Of a DNA stretch of 64,000 nt, positions 1-11,071 are shown piece by piece. A program made the position numbers and the translations under genes. Every line of letters begins with the position of its first letter. The first letter of the stretch is position 1. The stretch spans positions 22,073,881 to 22,137,880 of the forward strand of contig JALJCS010000001.1 in the NCBI GenBank assembly GCA_023055355.1, written 5' to 3'. Below the pieces are notes generated by a model, which was not told where the DNA came from, did not search any database, and worked only from the letters and a program-made list of their open reading frames with translations. Origin of the DNA: Agelaius tricolor. Taxonomy: Eukaryota > Chordata > Aves > Passeriformes > Icteridae.

Positions 1-2480
1 TTCTGCTGATAGTCCAAGACATCTTTGATTTCTGCATCAGCAAGAGCCATCAGATATTAGAAGGGCTGCATTCCTGCAGGATATGGCATATGGTAACTGT
101 TCATTGAATGGTTTTCCCTGTCCATCATGTTGAATTCCTCAGTCAAGTTCTTGCTAGCTTTTCTCTAAGGATAAGTCTTCTGCCACTGTGACAGGCAGAT
201 TATTCCACAAAGATGTGAGATCATATGCCATTATTATCTCTGATCATCAAGCCATTTGACATTTCCAACATAAAATGTATCTTAACTGTATTTCAGGGAA
301 TGAAAATAAAGAGAAAAAAAAAGAGGAAGGAATATTTAAAAATATATATACAATGTTATTACAGCATGCTCTGGTTTTCCACACTTAATTATTCAGTATA
401 CTTCCCCTATTTCTCAGCTTTTAATTTCTGCTCTGTGAGGTGACACACTTTAGGTGATGACTCTCTCATTCTTGCACATTATCCACTGAAACAAACAGAT
501 CTTTGCATGTTAAACAATTGTTTGAAGTAATTAAGGTAGGTGGAACTGGGCCCATCACAATTTACCTTCTGTGAATCCTCATTTTCTCTTCCTAGAGGAC
601 CCCACAGGTGAGCCACTGTGTGTGTTTGTGAAAAGATTTAGAGAGTTTTGATAGTAGGCACTGTTCAAGTAATTCTCAACGCAGCTAACTTGCCATCATA
701 TTTCCCAATTTACAGGAAATACACCTGGAGTTCTTCACAGCCTCTCATAATTATTATTTATCAAAGTCAATCCCTGCAAACACTGACAGGGTTATGCAAG
801 TAACTTTTACACACAGCCAGATTGCAGAGTCAGGTCCAGGAAATTATGGTGGCATCACCCAAGTATCCCCAAGCCCTCTACATTATCTTCTTTGAGCCAT
901 TCAGATGGATAACCAATAAAATTGGACCCAAAAGAGACAGTAATGGTACCCTACAGTTAACCTCTTTCTGTTCTCAGAGGAAGCTCTTTATTATGACCCT
1001 TAACAAAGACTTCATCCATAGCCCTGTGATTATGTACTTCCCTTTACAGTATTTTATGATTACTTACCCAAAACATTTTTAAAATTCAAGTAAATTAATA
1101 TTTTGCAGATTATCTTTATCTAATGGTCTACTAAATTTTTCCAAAACTTTTTCCACACTATTAATTGGCTTGGGGAAGACATACCAAAAAAAAAAATTCA
1201 GATGTATTTTGATAGCTATTGCAGTGGTTTAGCTGAACTCTTCTTGGATTAGCACTGTTCTGTCTGTACTTAGGAACCTTATTTATTTTCTGGCATCTCT
1301 GTCTTCAGGTCAACCACTAGTTCAAGGTGGAAAAGATAAGCTGCAGCATCTCAAGTGTGCTGGTGTTAGCTCTTGGGAAGTCAAGAGGAAGGAAATAACA
1401 GTCCATAAAGTTTTCATTGCTTGGAAAAGATGTTTGCTGAAAGTATGAGCAAGGCCAGCTGCAAAGAGCTCAAGAATAAGTAGTAGTGCTGCATTGTCTG
1501 CTCACTCACTCTAGCAATGAGTGGACAGCATTTCATATTGGACATTGGCTAAAGACTGTTTTTCTCAGGCCTTTTAGGGTCTGTCTTATAACATCAACTT
1601 TTTAGTTAGTGGAGGTTTCACTTTAAAGATGGATAGAACAGCATGATCCAGGATGGTGTGGCAGGGAATGATTTGGCAAAAATAGTGGCACTGAAGAAGT
1701 AAAATAAATGTGCCATGCTCTATTCCTCCCCCAATTTTAAAATATCAGCATTTTGCAAGCAATGGGCCATATGCTCCCAGAGCTTGCAAGCCAAAAAGTA
1801 TAGCAACTTACTACAAAACCTCTCTCCAAATTCTACACGCAAGCCAAAACCTCCTACTTGGTATTCTGCCGTCATGCCAACTTGCAGAGCAGAGATTGGG
1901 CCTGAACAAGGAGATCTGCAAAAGAATCCCAGGTTATGCACATCCACACATGGAAGGGAGATACAGGCTGTGGCTGGCTGGGGCTGGAGTCAGGACACTT
2001 ATCCTGAAAACTCAGCTTAGGTAGAAAGGAAGATAAATTGCCACTGGTGGTGAGCACATGTTTCCAGGTCAGAATGCCCCCTCTCCAGAGAGGGAAGGCA
2101 CCAAAGTCTGCTGGGGTTGTTTCTGCTGGGCTTTCTAGGAAAGGAAACAGGAATATAGACCTGAAATCCCAGCCTCATCCAGTCCATGCCCTGGGAGCAG
2201 CACAGCATGACAGGGTGACTGCAGGGGCTCAGGTCCGGTTGGATGGGAACCACCCTGCATGCCCTGGTGTCAGAAATTATTAACTAATGCTGAAACCAGG
2301 TTCCCGAAGAATAGTAGTGCTGCCAGGGATAATCAGGTGTTCTTCACCTGTACCTCACAGGACTGTAGGTCTGTCTGAAACACTGAAAGAGAGGTCTTTG
2401 GCCAATAACCTTCTGGGTGGGAAAAGTTAGTCCCATCAGTGCCAATTTATTTTCAGCAGTAATGTACATTGTACTGTGGC
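1..2480. other. Unique non-coding sequence, no gene recognised
   Basis: Mostly A+T-rich sequence with short homopolymer runs. Open frames are all under about 105 codons, overlap one another on both strands near 1710-2280, and show no domain or motif that I recognise. I see no interspersed repeat with an identifiable consensus. A phrase around 2350-2370 (a tract reading tacctcacagg) recalls MIR/L2 tails but is too short to call. Confidence 0.6.
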
Positions 2481-3400
2481 AAGATTAATAACCTCAGTGT
2501 GTGCAAGAACTGGATGGACTTGTGGATATTGTCTGAAACCTCACAGGGCTGTTCATTCACATGTTCCCTGGCCCCTTGGTACAAGGCTCTCCCCTGTTTT
2601 GCATACTCTCTTTCTCCATGAACACCTGAAGAGTGCTTTATATTTCTCTAGGATGATCCCAGCACTATTTTATCCATTGGCTAGCTCAGATCTCTTCCCT
2701 CTTCTGGCTAAAACGTTATATGCTCTTTGGTAGAGATTTAAAGCAGTACAGATACTCACTTTTTCTGAATGTTTTTGTGGACCCTATACAACAAAAGAGA
2801 GGTAAGAAATCCCAGTTTGAGGACCTGCACTCGCCACAGTAGGCAGAGTGAATTGGGGCAGTGAAATCACAGGACAGGGTGTGTGGAGCAGAGCATATGC
2901 TCTCCCTCCACCAGGCGCAAGCCAACTGCTGCTGGGAGGACGGGGCTGGGAATGGCCTCCGGACCAAGCACTCGCTCGATTTGCGCTCCTGCACGGCTGC
3001 TGGTGGATCCAGCTGCTCCTTCCCCGGCTGCATGCACACAGACACACTGGGATGCTCGTGCCCAGGCACAGAGGGGCAGAGCTGCTCCTCGGGAACCAGG
3101 GAGCAGGCAAGAGAAAAGGAGCTGCTCTGGGAAAAGCATGTTCTCTGCCCCCACAGTGGTAAAAAAGCACTGCAGGTAAAGCTGCGCATAGCAGGCTGGT
3201 GCTTGAATGGGAAGTTTCTGGGGAGCAGCTTACACCAGGGTGCATTTTTCTCTGTACAGTAGGTGGTAATTGCTGCCTCTGATACTGCCCATTTGAGGCT
3301 GGTGGAAGAATTCCCAAGGGCAGTTGCTGGAGAAGCAATGAAGTAGGAGTTAGGCTTAACCTTCAATGAATGCTGTATTGCACCCTGAATGTGACATTTT
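2481..3400. other. Locally G+C-rich non-coding segment with overlapping chance ORFs
   Basis: From about 2840 to 3180 the base composition becomes clearly richer in G+C and in CpG than the flanks. Stop codons therefore thin out in most frames, and five or more long frames overlap here on both strands, including the longest frame in the window (216 codons, minus, 2716-3366). The minus-frame product is rich in Ser, Pro and Cys with no domain order, signal peptide or repeat that I recognise. Simultaneous openness of several frames argues for composition rather than coding. A lncRNA exon or weak CpG-rich promoter cannot be excluded. Confidence 0.5.
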
Positions 3401-6400
3401 CAACAACAGGCCAGTCACTTCTCCCCTCCAAGGGAACATCCACTGCTGGGCTCTTGTGCCAGGACAAATATCTGTGGCTATGATTTTATGAGGCTGAGAT
3501 AAAATATATATGCTCTTGGTTAAAGACAAATTGTGCTATTTTAAGCATGTAATTTTGGCAATAATAATAACAATAATCATTTTCTCCATACTGCCTTTAT
3601 TTGTAATGTTGGTACGGAACAAACTTTTAAGAGCAATGAGAATAATGAGAATATGCCTGGAATTTTCTTATCCTAAAATTTATGTCCATTTGTTTTCTGC
3701 AGCAAGCAATCAAAAGTCTCATGCAGCAGTACATGAAACAGGATTGCTCTTTTTATTTCTTGGGAGACAGCCATCATTACATTGGGCCAGAGCTATGAGT
3801 CAGGGCTGCTGTTTCCTATCCTAAAGTGAGGAATCTCTCTCAGGAAGTCCTGTGTTGTGCTGGAGATCAGAGCAGGTGATAATGGTCTCATCTGGCTTTG
3901 AAATTTACGAGCAGGAGATATGTCATGTAATGGAGTCATTATTTTGTTTTAGTCCATTCTTCAAGTTGCAGTACTTGGAGATGTAAGAGCCGTGTGGTGA
4001 CCAGATGGAAGGAGCAGGGAACAGGGAAGAGCAGTAGGATGGCTTCCCTGTTACTAGTAAGATGATCCTGAATAAAAGCAAAAAACATTGGGAAACTCTG
4101 TAAGTGATTTTATCCATAGAAATTACTATAGAAAGAAGTGTAGGTTTTGACAATATAGGTCCTAAACTGAGTGGAGATAGAAAGAGGAGGGAAGGGTCAG
4201 AGAATATGGGCTTAAAACCCAAGAAAATACGAGCATTTGCAGCCCTTAAAATCTGAATCAACTCCATTTGTTGACAGCAGCTGGGGCCTCTGAATTCTAA
4301 AATGAAAATGGAAAAACACTCAAAGAACATGAACTTAAAAATAGGGCTAAGGAGATTGAAATGGATGACATTTATGTAAGGTTTAGAAATACTCCAAATT
4401 GTTAAAAAAAATTTCCTCCTTCAATTTTCCTGTAATCTTCTACATACTTCATTCAGAACTCTGAAACTCAAAATTACCATTGCATCCAGGTTCAAATTTT
4501 TTTACTTATTTGCCAAAGTTTGTTTCCTTTTTCTCTTTAATTCCATTCCTGTTCAGTAAGATGTGGGTTCTATTTGGAAGTGGGCAAAGTAATATCAATT
4601 CTTAAGCTTCCAGTCTGTCTTCTTTGTGGCTATGAGAGGGAAATGCATTTTAAAACCATTAGAAAAAAGTATATGCTTCAAACTAATATGTTTATTTCAT
4701 AATGGACCAAAAGATAAGTATAAGACAATGTTAAATTGTTGAAACTTTTCAAGGTAATCCATACTAAACCTTTTGCTTTCTTTTATGACAAAATGCTGAA
4801 ATTTAATTGCTTAATGAAGCAAAACTAAGATGGAAAGGAGTTTTTCACAAAATTTGGGAGGCGAACTTCAGAGACAAAAATAATAATTCTGGCACAGGAT
4901 CAAGTGGATGCAAGCTGATTATTAATACATTCAGACAGGAATTTTAGAGAGACATTTCCATCCATCCACCAAAGAAGTGATATTCTGGTGCTGGGGACAG
5001 AGAAATTCATTGTTTTAGGCTGCAGTTGGGTACATTAATGAAAACAATTGTATCAGAATTCTTAGGGGCAGAAAACGAGGCTTGTGATGTGGATCAGTTG
5101 GTGTCTGATGTTTAGGTGTCAGCAGCTGAGTTTGAAAAGAGACTTGCTTGTTTATTTGCACCATTGCTTTATTCTATTAATCACATGCTTCAGGACTTTT
5201 GTCTGCGGCCTGCGGAGGTCAGGAAGGGTCAGTTTTACTTTTGGTTTGTGCGCTGCTAGACTTGTAGGCTGGTCTCTCTTTCACCTCTGCACCATGAAAG
5301 AGCAGGAGGTAGGCTAGAGCCCCTAATCTCTGCATGTATCCCACTCATAAGCTGAAGTTTAAAGTGATCAGCAGATTTGAGGTAAGGAAGGAATTTTCCT
5401 GTTGATCAGATTGTCAGGAACTGCTGCAGAAGAGGGGGTTGTCTTTGCCTGTCTTAATTTCTTAGGATTTGCAGGAGATTTCACCTAACATTCCCTTTCT
5501 ATTAGGAGGACTTGGGCTATTGACAATGCACTGCATGTTGCCTTTTTGCTTCCTGGGGCTCATTAAATTTGCAGCTGCCTTATGATGAAGTGTAAAGTTT
5601 GTTACAGACTCCCAGGACCAGTGTGTGTGGGGACACACTGGGCAGGATGCCTGTGGACTCTCCAGGCTAATCATCTGTGAAAGTCTGCACTTGCTGGCCC
5701 AACTGACCCCTTCCAACCTTATTTCCTACATTCCTTACTCTTTCTTTTTTTTTTCTTTCTTTCTTTTATTTTTTTTAAGGGCTTCCAAATGTCAATTTGA
5801 ATTCAATTTGAAATGTTCTGTGTTGCATGATGTGTCAAACTGGCCAATAACTAAGACATCACTGAAAAAAGTGGTCATAAGCTCCTGGTCATATAGAAGC
5901 TCCTCATGCCCTGGTTCCTCCATGACCTCAAGTTGGATGCAGGGGCCTGTGGGCAGCATGCACAAGTCAACCCCTCTGGAGCCAGAAGTCAGAAAACAGG
6001 TTGGAAAACAGGCTAGAGCACTGCCTCTGTACTGCCTCACATTGGGCTTGGCCCTCCATTGGGCCAGGTGTCTGGGCTTTCCAAAATTTGGCTGCTATAT
6101 GTTGGAAATGTGCTGACCTAAAGTGGGCCAGGGAGGAAGGGAAGAAGCTGTATTTCAGGGAACATTCCTGAGGGTCAGGCACTGCTGCTGGCTGAGGGTT
6201 CAGGGGAAAATCACCATTGGCCCTAAAGCAATGCTTGGTGGAGGACTCATAGCTCCTGACCATCTGAGGAGAGAGAGCTTTAAAAGGGGACAAAATGGGG
6301 ATTTGGGAAATGGGCAGGCAGGAGTGGGGACAGCTCTTCTTTTCTGACACAACTCTCACGTGCAGAACCACGTGCTGCACCAGGTGGCTCTGACACAAGA

Positions 6401-6530
6401 AAGCACCACAGAGCTGCTGGAGATGTCTTGCTGATGAATTATTTTGAAGCCACCATTGGGCAGCAGCTTAGCAATTAATCAAGGAGAAAGATGAATTGAA
6501 ACTACAGTGACCTGCAAGGTCCCGTTACTC
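3401..6530. other. Unique non-coding sequence
   Basis: A+T-rich sequence with no recognised gene. A plus-strand frame at 3510-3824 begins with a hydrophobic stretch, but this comes from an AT-rich run of ATA/ATT codons and not from a recognisable membrane protein. A weak CR1-like phrase (accccttccaacctt) occurs at 5706-5720, followed by a pyrimidine tract. Nothing else repetitive is evident. Confidence 0.55.
5739..5778. repeat. T-rich low-complexity tract
   Basis: About 40 bases of almost pure T with scattered C. It directly follows a short phrase resembling the end of a CR1 element, so it may be the decayed tail of an old retroposon. This is simple sequence with no coding role. Confidence 0.8.
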
Positions 6531-6532
6531 TG

Positions 6533-6570
6533 CATTTTATGTCTTTAGCACATGCTAAAGACATAAAATG
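6533..6570. repeat. Perfect 18-bp inverted repeat with 2-nt spacer
   Basis: The left arm at 6533-6550 reads CATTTTATGTCTTTAGCA. The right arm at 6553-6570 is its exact reverse complement, separated only by CA. The match stops abruptly on both sides. Transcribed RNA would form an 18-bp stem, but a 2-nt loop is sterically too tight, so the innermost pairs would open. It could be a DNA cruciform, a tiny foldback element, or a fortuitous template-switch product. I see no obvious target-site duplication. Confidence 0.95.
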
Positions 6571-6599
6571 GTTGTGATGCCTTCTTCCTTCCTTTCCAG

Positions 6600-6644
6600 A
6601 CTAAAGATAGTAAAAAAAATTCCCCCCTTGCATGAAACAGACAG
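6600..6644 (+). other. Candidate small exon (strong splice sites), function unknown
   Basis: The segment is preceded by a clean polypyrimidine tract ending in ctttccag (6592-6599) and followed by a near-consensus donor, acag|gtaagc (6641-6650). The 45-nt interval has stops in two frames and is open in one, where it would encode about 14 residues starting L-K-I-V. It lies 30 bp downstream of the perfect inverted repeat. No protein family is recognisable from so short a piece. It could equally be a lncRNA exon or a chance pair of splice-like sites. Confidence 0.2.
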
Positions 6645-7038
6645 GTAAGCAGCAAGAATTCCTGTGGTGCCCTGGTTTAATACGTGCTGTTTAATTACAC
6701 TGTTATGGCTGCAACAGGTAACAGTGTTCATGCTAAAAGTATTTAGACATATGGATTTCCCTTGTATACAGAATTATTTTCATCCACCAGACTCACAAAA
6801 TAGTGAAGCTACACGATAATGCCATATGTACAATAAAACCACATTTTTTTGAAGACCACATAAATACATACTACTAAAATACAGATATTTTGCTAAGGAA
6901 ATTAAAAATGAAAGATAGGTTTAAAACATTGTTAAAGACTATAATGGGAATGGCAAGTGGCATAATGGGAATAATGCCCTGGGATTATCCTTGGGCAATA
7001 GGGAATAACCAGAATGAGATAGTATTAAGGACAATAAG

Positions 7039-7145
7039 TCCAATCCTGCAGAGCACAAGCAATCCTGGGAAGTGCTGAGCCTGCTCAGCTCACGGTCAAT
7101 TCAGTGGGATCTGAGGGCATTGAACACCTCTGCAGGATGAGGCCC
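7039..7145. repeat. Decayed palindromic amniote repeat (MITE-like), copy 1
   Basis: The two halves are imperfect reverse complements: caatcctgcag and agtgctgagc on the left, gaacacctctgcaggatgagg on the right, around a centre resembling the phrase GGTCAATTCAGTGGGA. This matches my memory of the family with a CATTGACTTCAATGGGAG core and ends like GATCCTGCAAGGTGCTGAG that is common in turtle and crocodile genomes and found as fossils in birds. The class name is uncertain. The copy is clearly old and diverged. Confidence 0.55.
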
Positions 7146-7184
7146 CAGTCCGACTTCCAAACTAAGGCTGTCATTTTGAGCCTG

Positions 7185-7228
7185 GATTTTTATGAGATGC
7201 CAATTTGATTTTTATGAGATGCCAATTT
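7185..7228. repeat. 22-bp tandem duplication
   Basis: Two perfect head-to-tail copies of a 22-bp unit beginning GATTTTTATGAGATGCCAAT lie at 7185-7206 and 7207-7228. The duplication is exact and therefore probably young compared with the flanking decayed repeats. It lies between the two palindromic repeat copies. Confidence 0.95.
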
Positions 7229-7293
7229 GGATGTCTTAGTGGGACCCTGGCACATTGAGAACCACTCAGAGCAGCAGCCAAAATTTTCCGAAC

Positions 7294-7365
7294 GGGCCTG
7301 ATCCACCTGCCACTTACATTGAAGGACAGATCCCCATTGTCCTCTGTGGGCTTTGTTTCTGGCCC
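7294..7365. repeat. Decayed palindromic amniote repeat, copy 2
   Basis: The segment begins GGGCCTGATCCACCTGCC and ends GTGGGCTTTGTTTCTGGCCC. It has the same symmetrical layout as the widespread amniote palindrome that starts GGGCCTGATCC and ends in its complement around a CCCATTGA-type centre. It lies about 150 bp after copy 1. Divergence is substantial, so this is a fossil. A library search with a reptile repeat set would settle the family. Confidence 0.5.
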
Positions 7366-7544
7366 TGTTATCAGGAGGCACCCTAAGAGTGTTGAAAATT
7401 GGCTGAGGGAGGCATGGAAGCAGCACATGTCACAAATGCCGTGCTGCTGGCACTCTGGTTAGGTGGAGCCAGCTTAACTCCATTTTCAATTGTGAGATGG
7501 CCAAGTTGTGCAAGCGCCTCTGCCCATTTCATTCCTTAGCACAA

Positions 7545-7592
7545 TAAACCCCCATTTTACATGCCTCAGACAGCCAAGGTTACAGAGCTGAA
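7545..7592 (+). repeat. Possible MIR-like fragment
   Basis: The words ccccattttaca followed by ctcaga and gttacagagctg follow the order of the conserved MIR core (CCCATTTTACAGATG, then GAGGCACAGAG, then GTTAAGT) with a deletion. The match is short and partial. Confidence 0.3.
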
Positions 7593-7599
7593 AGGACAG

Positions 7600-9000
7600 G
7601 GAGAGTCACATATCTTGATTTCAAGCAGTTTCCTTAGATGGAAAAACGACATATTTGATTCCCTGAGCAGAAGAATCCTGGAAAAACTAGCTTCCCATTT
7701 CCCAGAGTCCAAGCAGGATTGTTTTAACCTTATTAACAAGGTCTATGTGAAATATGAGTGACTATGGCTTCAGTCCTGCAATTTTAACACGACTCTCAGT
7801 GACTGAGGAGTGAAGGGGGGTGTGTGAAATATTTGCAGAATTTGGGGCTGTGTCCCTGTCCCAGTGAAGTCCTCACATGGTTACCAAGTGTTGCATTTCT
7901 TCAGTGACAGACCCAGTGTGCACTTCCACAGGGCAGGTGGGAACTGAGAAATTTAGCCATTTTGGGGGTTCATGGATTACTGTAGCCTGGCCCCACAATC
8001 TCATTGTATCTACTTGCATTTCCATGCCTGTTTGGATCTCTGTATTAGCTGCTACATCAAAATCATGCATTTGGAAAGAGGGGAGTAAGATGCACCCTGT
8101 TCAAGGGGCTAAAAATCTCCAAGGGCATGGAAGCAGCTCCTACAACACATTATCTGTGCCTGCACTGCATGAGAAAATAGTCTGGGCTGCTGGGAAGGTG
8201 GCATGGCTCATCTCCTCCTGCTGTCATCCTTTCCTGGCCCCAGCGTGGGCAGCTGTGCACAGAGCTCCGACCATGGGTGCTCCCTGGGAAATCTGGAAGA
8301 TGATGCATCCTCACAGTGGGCAGTCATGTGGCTTCAGCTGGCCTTGAAGCACAGCCTTGCACATCCATGCTGCATCTCTGACCCATTTCCTACTGCCTGG
8401 ACACTGGCTTAGGAGCTCTCCAACAAGGTGGGACCGAGGCCAGCCTCAGCAGAAGACTTTCAGGAGAAAGTCAGCTCTGGTGAGACATTTGTTTCTCTTA
8501 GGCTGAGCTAGATGTCAGGCTGTCCTTCCCTTCCCTGGCTGCAGAGTGGGGAGAGCAGCAGCTCTTCAATGTCCAGGTACACCTTCAACAGAGACACCTT
8601 CCACAGCTGCTCCTAAAATGCTGCTGCCTCGTTCCTTTAAAAGGCACCTGAAGGCACCTCACAATTCTTGTGGACCTTCAGCACTCTGAAACTACCCATA
8701 AATACCCTTGTTAAAACATGCATTTCGGCATCATGACAATGAGCCTAACTGCTAAGTCCAGCCTTGCAGGGAGGATGGCACTTATTTCCTTAAATGTATA
8801 ATATAGAGCATCCACATTCATATTTTTAGTAGCATATAGCAGTGGTCCAGCCTTTAGTGTACTGTATGTACTTTTAATAATCTCCATAAAAGCCTGATTT
8901 TCAATCCCTAGGCTCAAGCTGACAGTGTAAATAAAATCACCCAAATCCACAGGGTAAGAGAAATGAAAATGACAAGGATTAAAATTTTGTCAAACCTCTT
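7600..9000. other. Unique non-coding sequence
   Basis: Mixed composition with a modestly G+C-richer part at 8160-8600. Frames up to 156 codons (7877-8347, plus) show no recognisable domain and are overlapped by minus-strand frames. No repeat family is recognised. Confidence 0.55.
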
Positions 9001-9039
9001 TCTTTTTAAAATTCTGCTTCCCTTCCAATTGGATCACGA

Positions 9040-9330
9040 CCCTCTGTGTGCACAGCTTAAGACCAGACGGTATGCTTTCACTTTTATTCCGCTCTGCAGC
9101 AGGCTTACAGTATTTAGTGAAAGTCTGTAAAGAATGTGTGCTGTGTAGAGAGTTAATACCATAATCCCCTATCGTTAGGGTCAAATGCTGAATAGAGCAG
9201 AAGAATTAGAAAATATGTTACATACAATGGCAGAAAAAATGCATCAGCATGCTGTTCTGTTAACACACGCATTCATTACCAACAAGTAAATGACAATGAG
9301 GTAATAGAGTATATTAAGAGATGTGTACTT
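9040..9330. promoter_or_regulatory. Candidate conserved non-coding element
   Basis: A repeat-free A+T-rich block with many words typical of developmental enhancers: GTTAATA, CCTATCGTTAGGG, GCATCAGCATGC and GTTAACACACGCATTCATTACC. It keeps CpGs in an otherwise CpG-poor area. Conservation cannot be shown from one sequence, so the call is inference from texture only. Confidence 0.25.
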
Positions 9331-9955
9331 CAAGTCTAGTGCCCGTGTTGTTATGAGAACCTAAGACTTTGAGTGAGAATCTCATTCTGTGGGTACACAC
9401 ACATCACAGGGCTCTTCTTGCCGTATTATTGCATCTTTCTAGGAAGCACTTTGATGCAAAAAATCAGTTTTTAAAATTTTTTGGCAGGGATAAACTTTGA
9501 ATACTCTTTTTATTAATTTCCTGTGAAGTGAGATATCTCTATTTTGCTATCCAAGCATGACAGTACATCTGTCTCTAGAGAATTCCCAAGCATGAATTGA
9601 GGCAATTTTAGCTAAGGAAGTATTCAGAAAACAATCCTAGTGCTTGCCTTTTCAAGAGATCCTTAGGGGGCTAGCTACTTACATCATGTAGAATTGGCAT
9701 GGGTGTTCCATTCCCTTGGGTTTTCAGGAAAAATGAGCCAGTATGTGCTGGAGGAGCGACAATTTGCTAGAAAGAGGAGAAAGAAAATACATTTTGCATC
9801 TTGCGTTGCCTGAAACCAATTGCAAAATACAAGAACCGCCCGATCTAAAAATCTTATCACTATGAGTTAGCATATTGTGCCTTCCTCTAAGGAAAAGTCT
9901 GAGCTTCACAAGAAGGGGGGGTGACCTTATGGAATAGGAAGAGATAGAGAAGTTA
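9331..9955. other. Unique non-coding sequence
   Basis: A+T-rich with no recognised repeat. A 61-codon minus frame at 9724-9909 has no recognisable content. Confidence 0.55.
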
Positions 9956-9959
9956 TTTG

Positions 9960-10320
9960 GCTGCCTGTACTGACACTAAGTAGTGTCTGATTCCCTAATT
10001 ATTCCTGCTGATTTAGCCTGGTTATTAAGGGAGAGAGACAGTGCTGGGCTGGAGACAGGATGAAGGTACTTAACAAACATCTTGCAATAGCTGGTTAATG
10101 ACAAACTGTGGAAAGCACGGCAGGAACACATAACCTCAAGACTTTGTCCAGCGCGGGCTGCGTTATCTTATCTCGCGGCTGATCAGGTGTCGAAAGTCCC
10201 GGGGAGCACTTCAGCCAAGGGGCCATGGATGTTCCTCTGGAGACACAGCTGCTGGCTGCGAGCTGTCACCTGCTTCCAGCTCTGCTTTGTTTTCCTACAA
10301 CCGTGGCTAGGAGTGGTCAG
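9960..10320. promoter_or_regulatory. Candidate enhancer with CpG cluster and GATA/E-box words
   Basis: Between 10151 and 10205 there are about six CpGs in a strongly CpG-depleted neighbourhood. The element carries overlapping GATA words (TTATCTTATC), an E-box/ZEB-type word (CAGGTG) and, upstream, a RUNX-like TGTGGAAAG and a homeodomain-like CCTAATTATT. CpG retention in non-repetitive sequence suggests selection or lack of germline methylation. No TATA or transcript start can be assigned. Confidence 0.3.
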
Positions 10321-10452
10321 GAAATTATTTTTTAGCTGAAGAGGGGAAAAAAAAAATTAATTTCTCAGAATCTCAGGTTTGGGGTTTTTTTAACTAATTC
10401 AGGAAATCCTTGGTTAAAACTCCACATTTCCCACAAAAGCTCTGTTTTTTGT

Positions 10453-10500
10453 AAAAAAAAAAAACAACAAAAAAACCCCAAACAAACAAACAAAAAAAAA
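10453..10500. repeat. A-rich low-complexity tract
   Basis: A run of A interrupted by CAAC, CCCC and three CAAA units. It is simple sequence and may be the remnant of a retroposon tail, but no element body is recognisable next to it. Confidence 0.85.
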
Positions 10501-11055
10501 CTTCCTCAAAAATTATTTGACTGATAATCAAAGTTAAAGAGATTTCACTTTTTAAAACTTTCAGGTCCCTGAAGGGAGAATTATTAGGGCTGGTTTTTTT
10601 CAGAATTTGTGCATCACAACCAGTTTATTTTAGTTTGAAAATTTTTTAAAATTCTCATTGAGAATTTTTGAGTTCAAGCAGCTGTCCCAGCCCTCTGGCA
10701 GACACCAAGTGTCAAGCAACATTAGCAGAGCAGGGTCTGGAAGTGTTGGTGTCTCACTTCTGAGTTGTGGTGTGCTGTAGTGGTCTCATCTCAAATTTCT
10801 CTCAAAATTGCTGAAGGCTTCCTTTCTTCTTATTCTCCATGAAATTTAGTTCCCCTACTTTACCACATTCTGACAGCTTTTCCTTCAATGTTGCACAGCT
10901 GCAGAAATAAATTTAGAAAAATTAATTAAAAAGGAGCCTTCCCACTGAAACACAAAAATCTTCTCCCACCTAGGTGAGTGGTTTCCTATGCATCCACTGG
11001 TGTCAAAGGCATTTTTCATCTGGGTAAAATTCATCTTTGTGATCTAATTTTCAGT

Positions 11056-11071
11056 CTCAGGTATACCTGAG
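11056..11071. repeat. 16-bp perfect palindrome
   Basis: CTCAGGTATACCTGAG is its own reverse complement. It is followed by two near-copies of GGTATAGAAA up to about 11103. The palindrome contains two E-box-like CAGGTA/TACCTG half words of the kind bound by ZEB/SNAI proteins, but this is only suggestive. Confidence 0.9.

Noticed and set aside
2340..2380. MIR/L2-like phrase tacctcacagg
   Set aside because: A single short word without the adjoining conserved core.
2716..3366. Longest frame in the window, 216 codons on the minus strand
   Set aside because: It lies in a local G+C-rich patch where several frames on both strands are open at once, and its product has no recognisable domain or family. 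Composition explains it better than coding.
3510..3824. Hydrophobic N-terminus suggesting a membrane protein
   Set aside because: The hydrophobic run is produced by an ATA/ATT-rich simple stretch. The rest of the frame has no transporter or receptor features.
5700..5740. CR1-like phrase before a T-rich tract
   Set aside because: Only about 15 bp resemble the CR1 end, too short to call an element.
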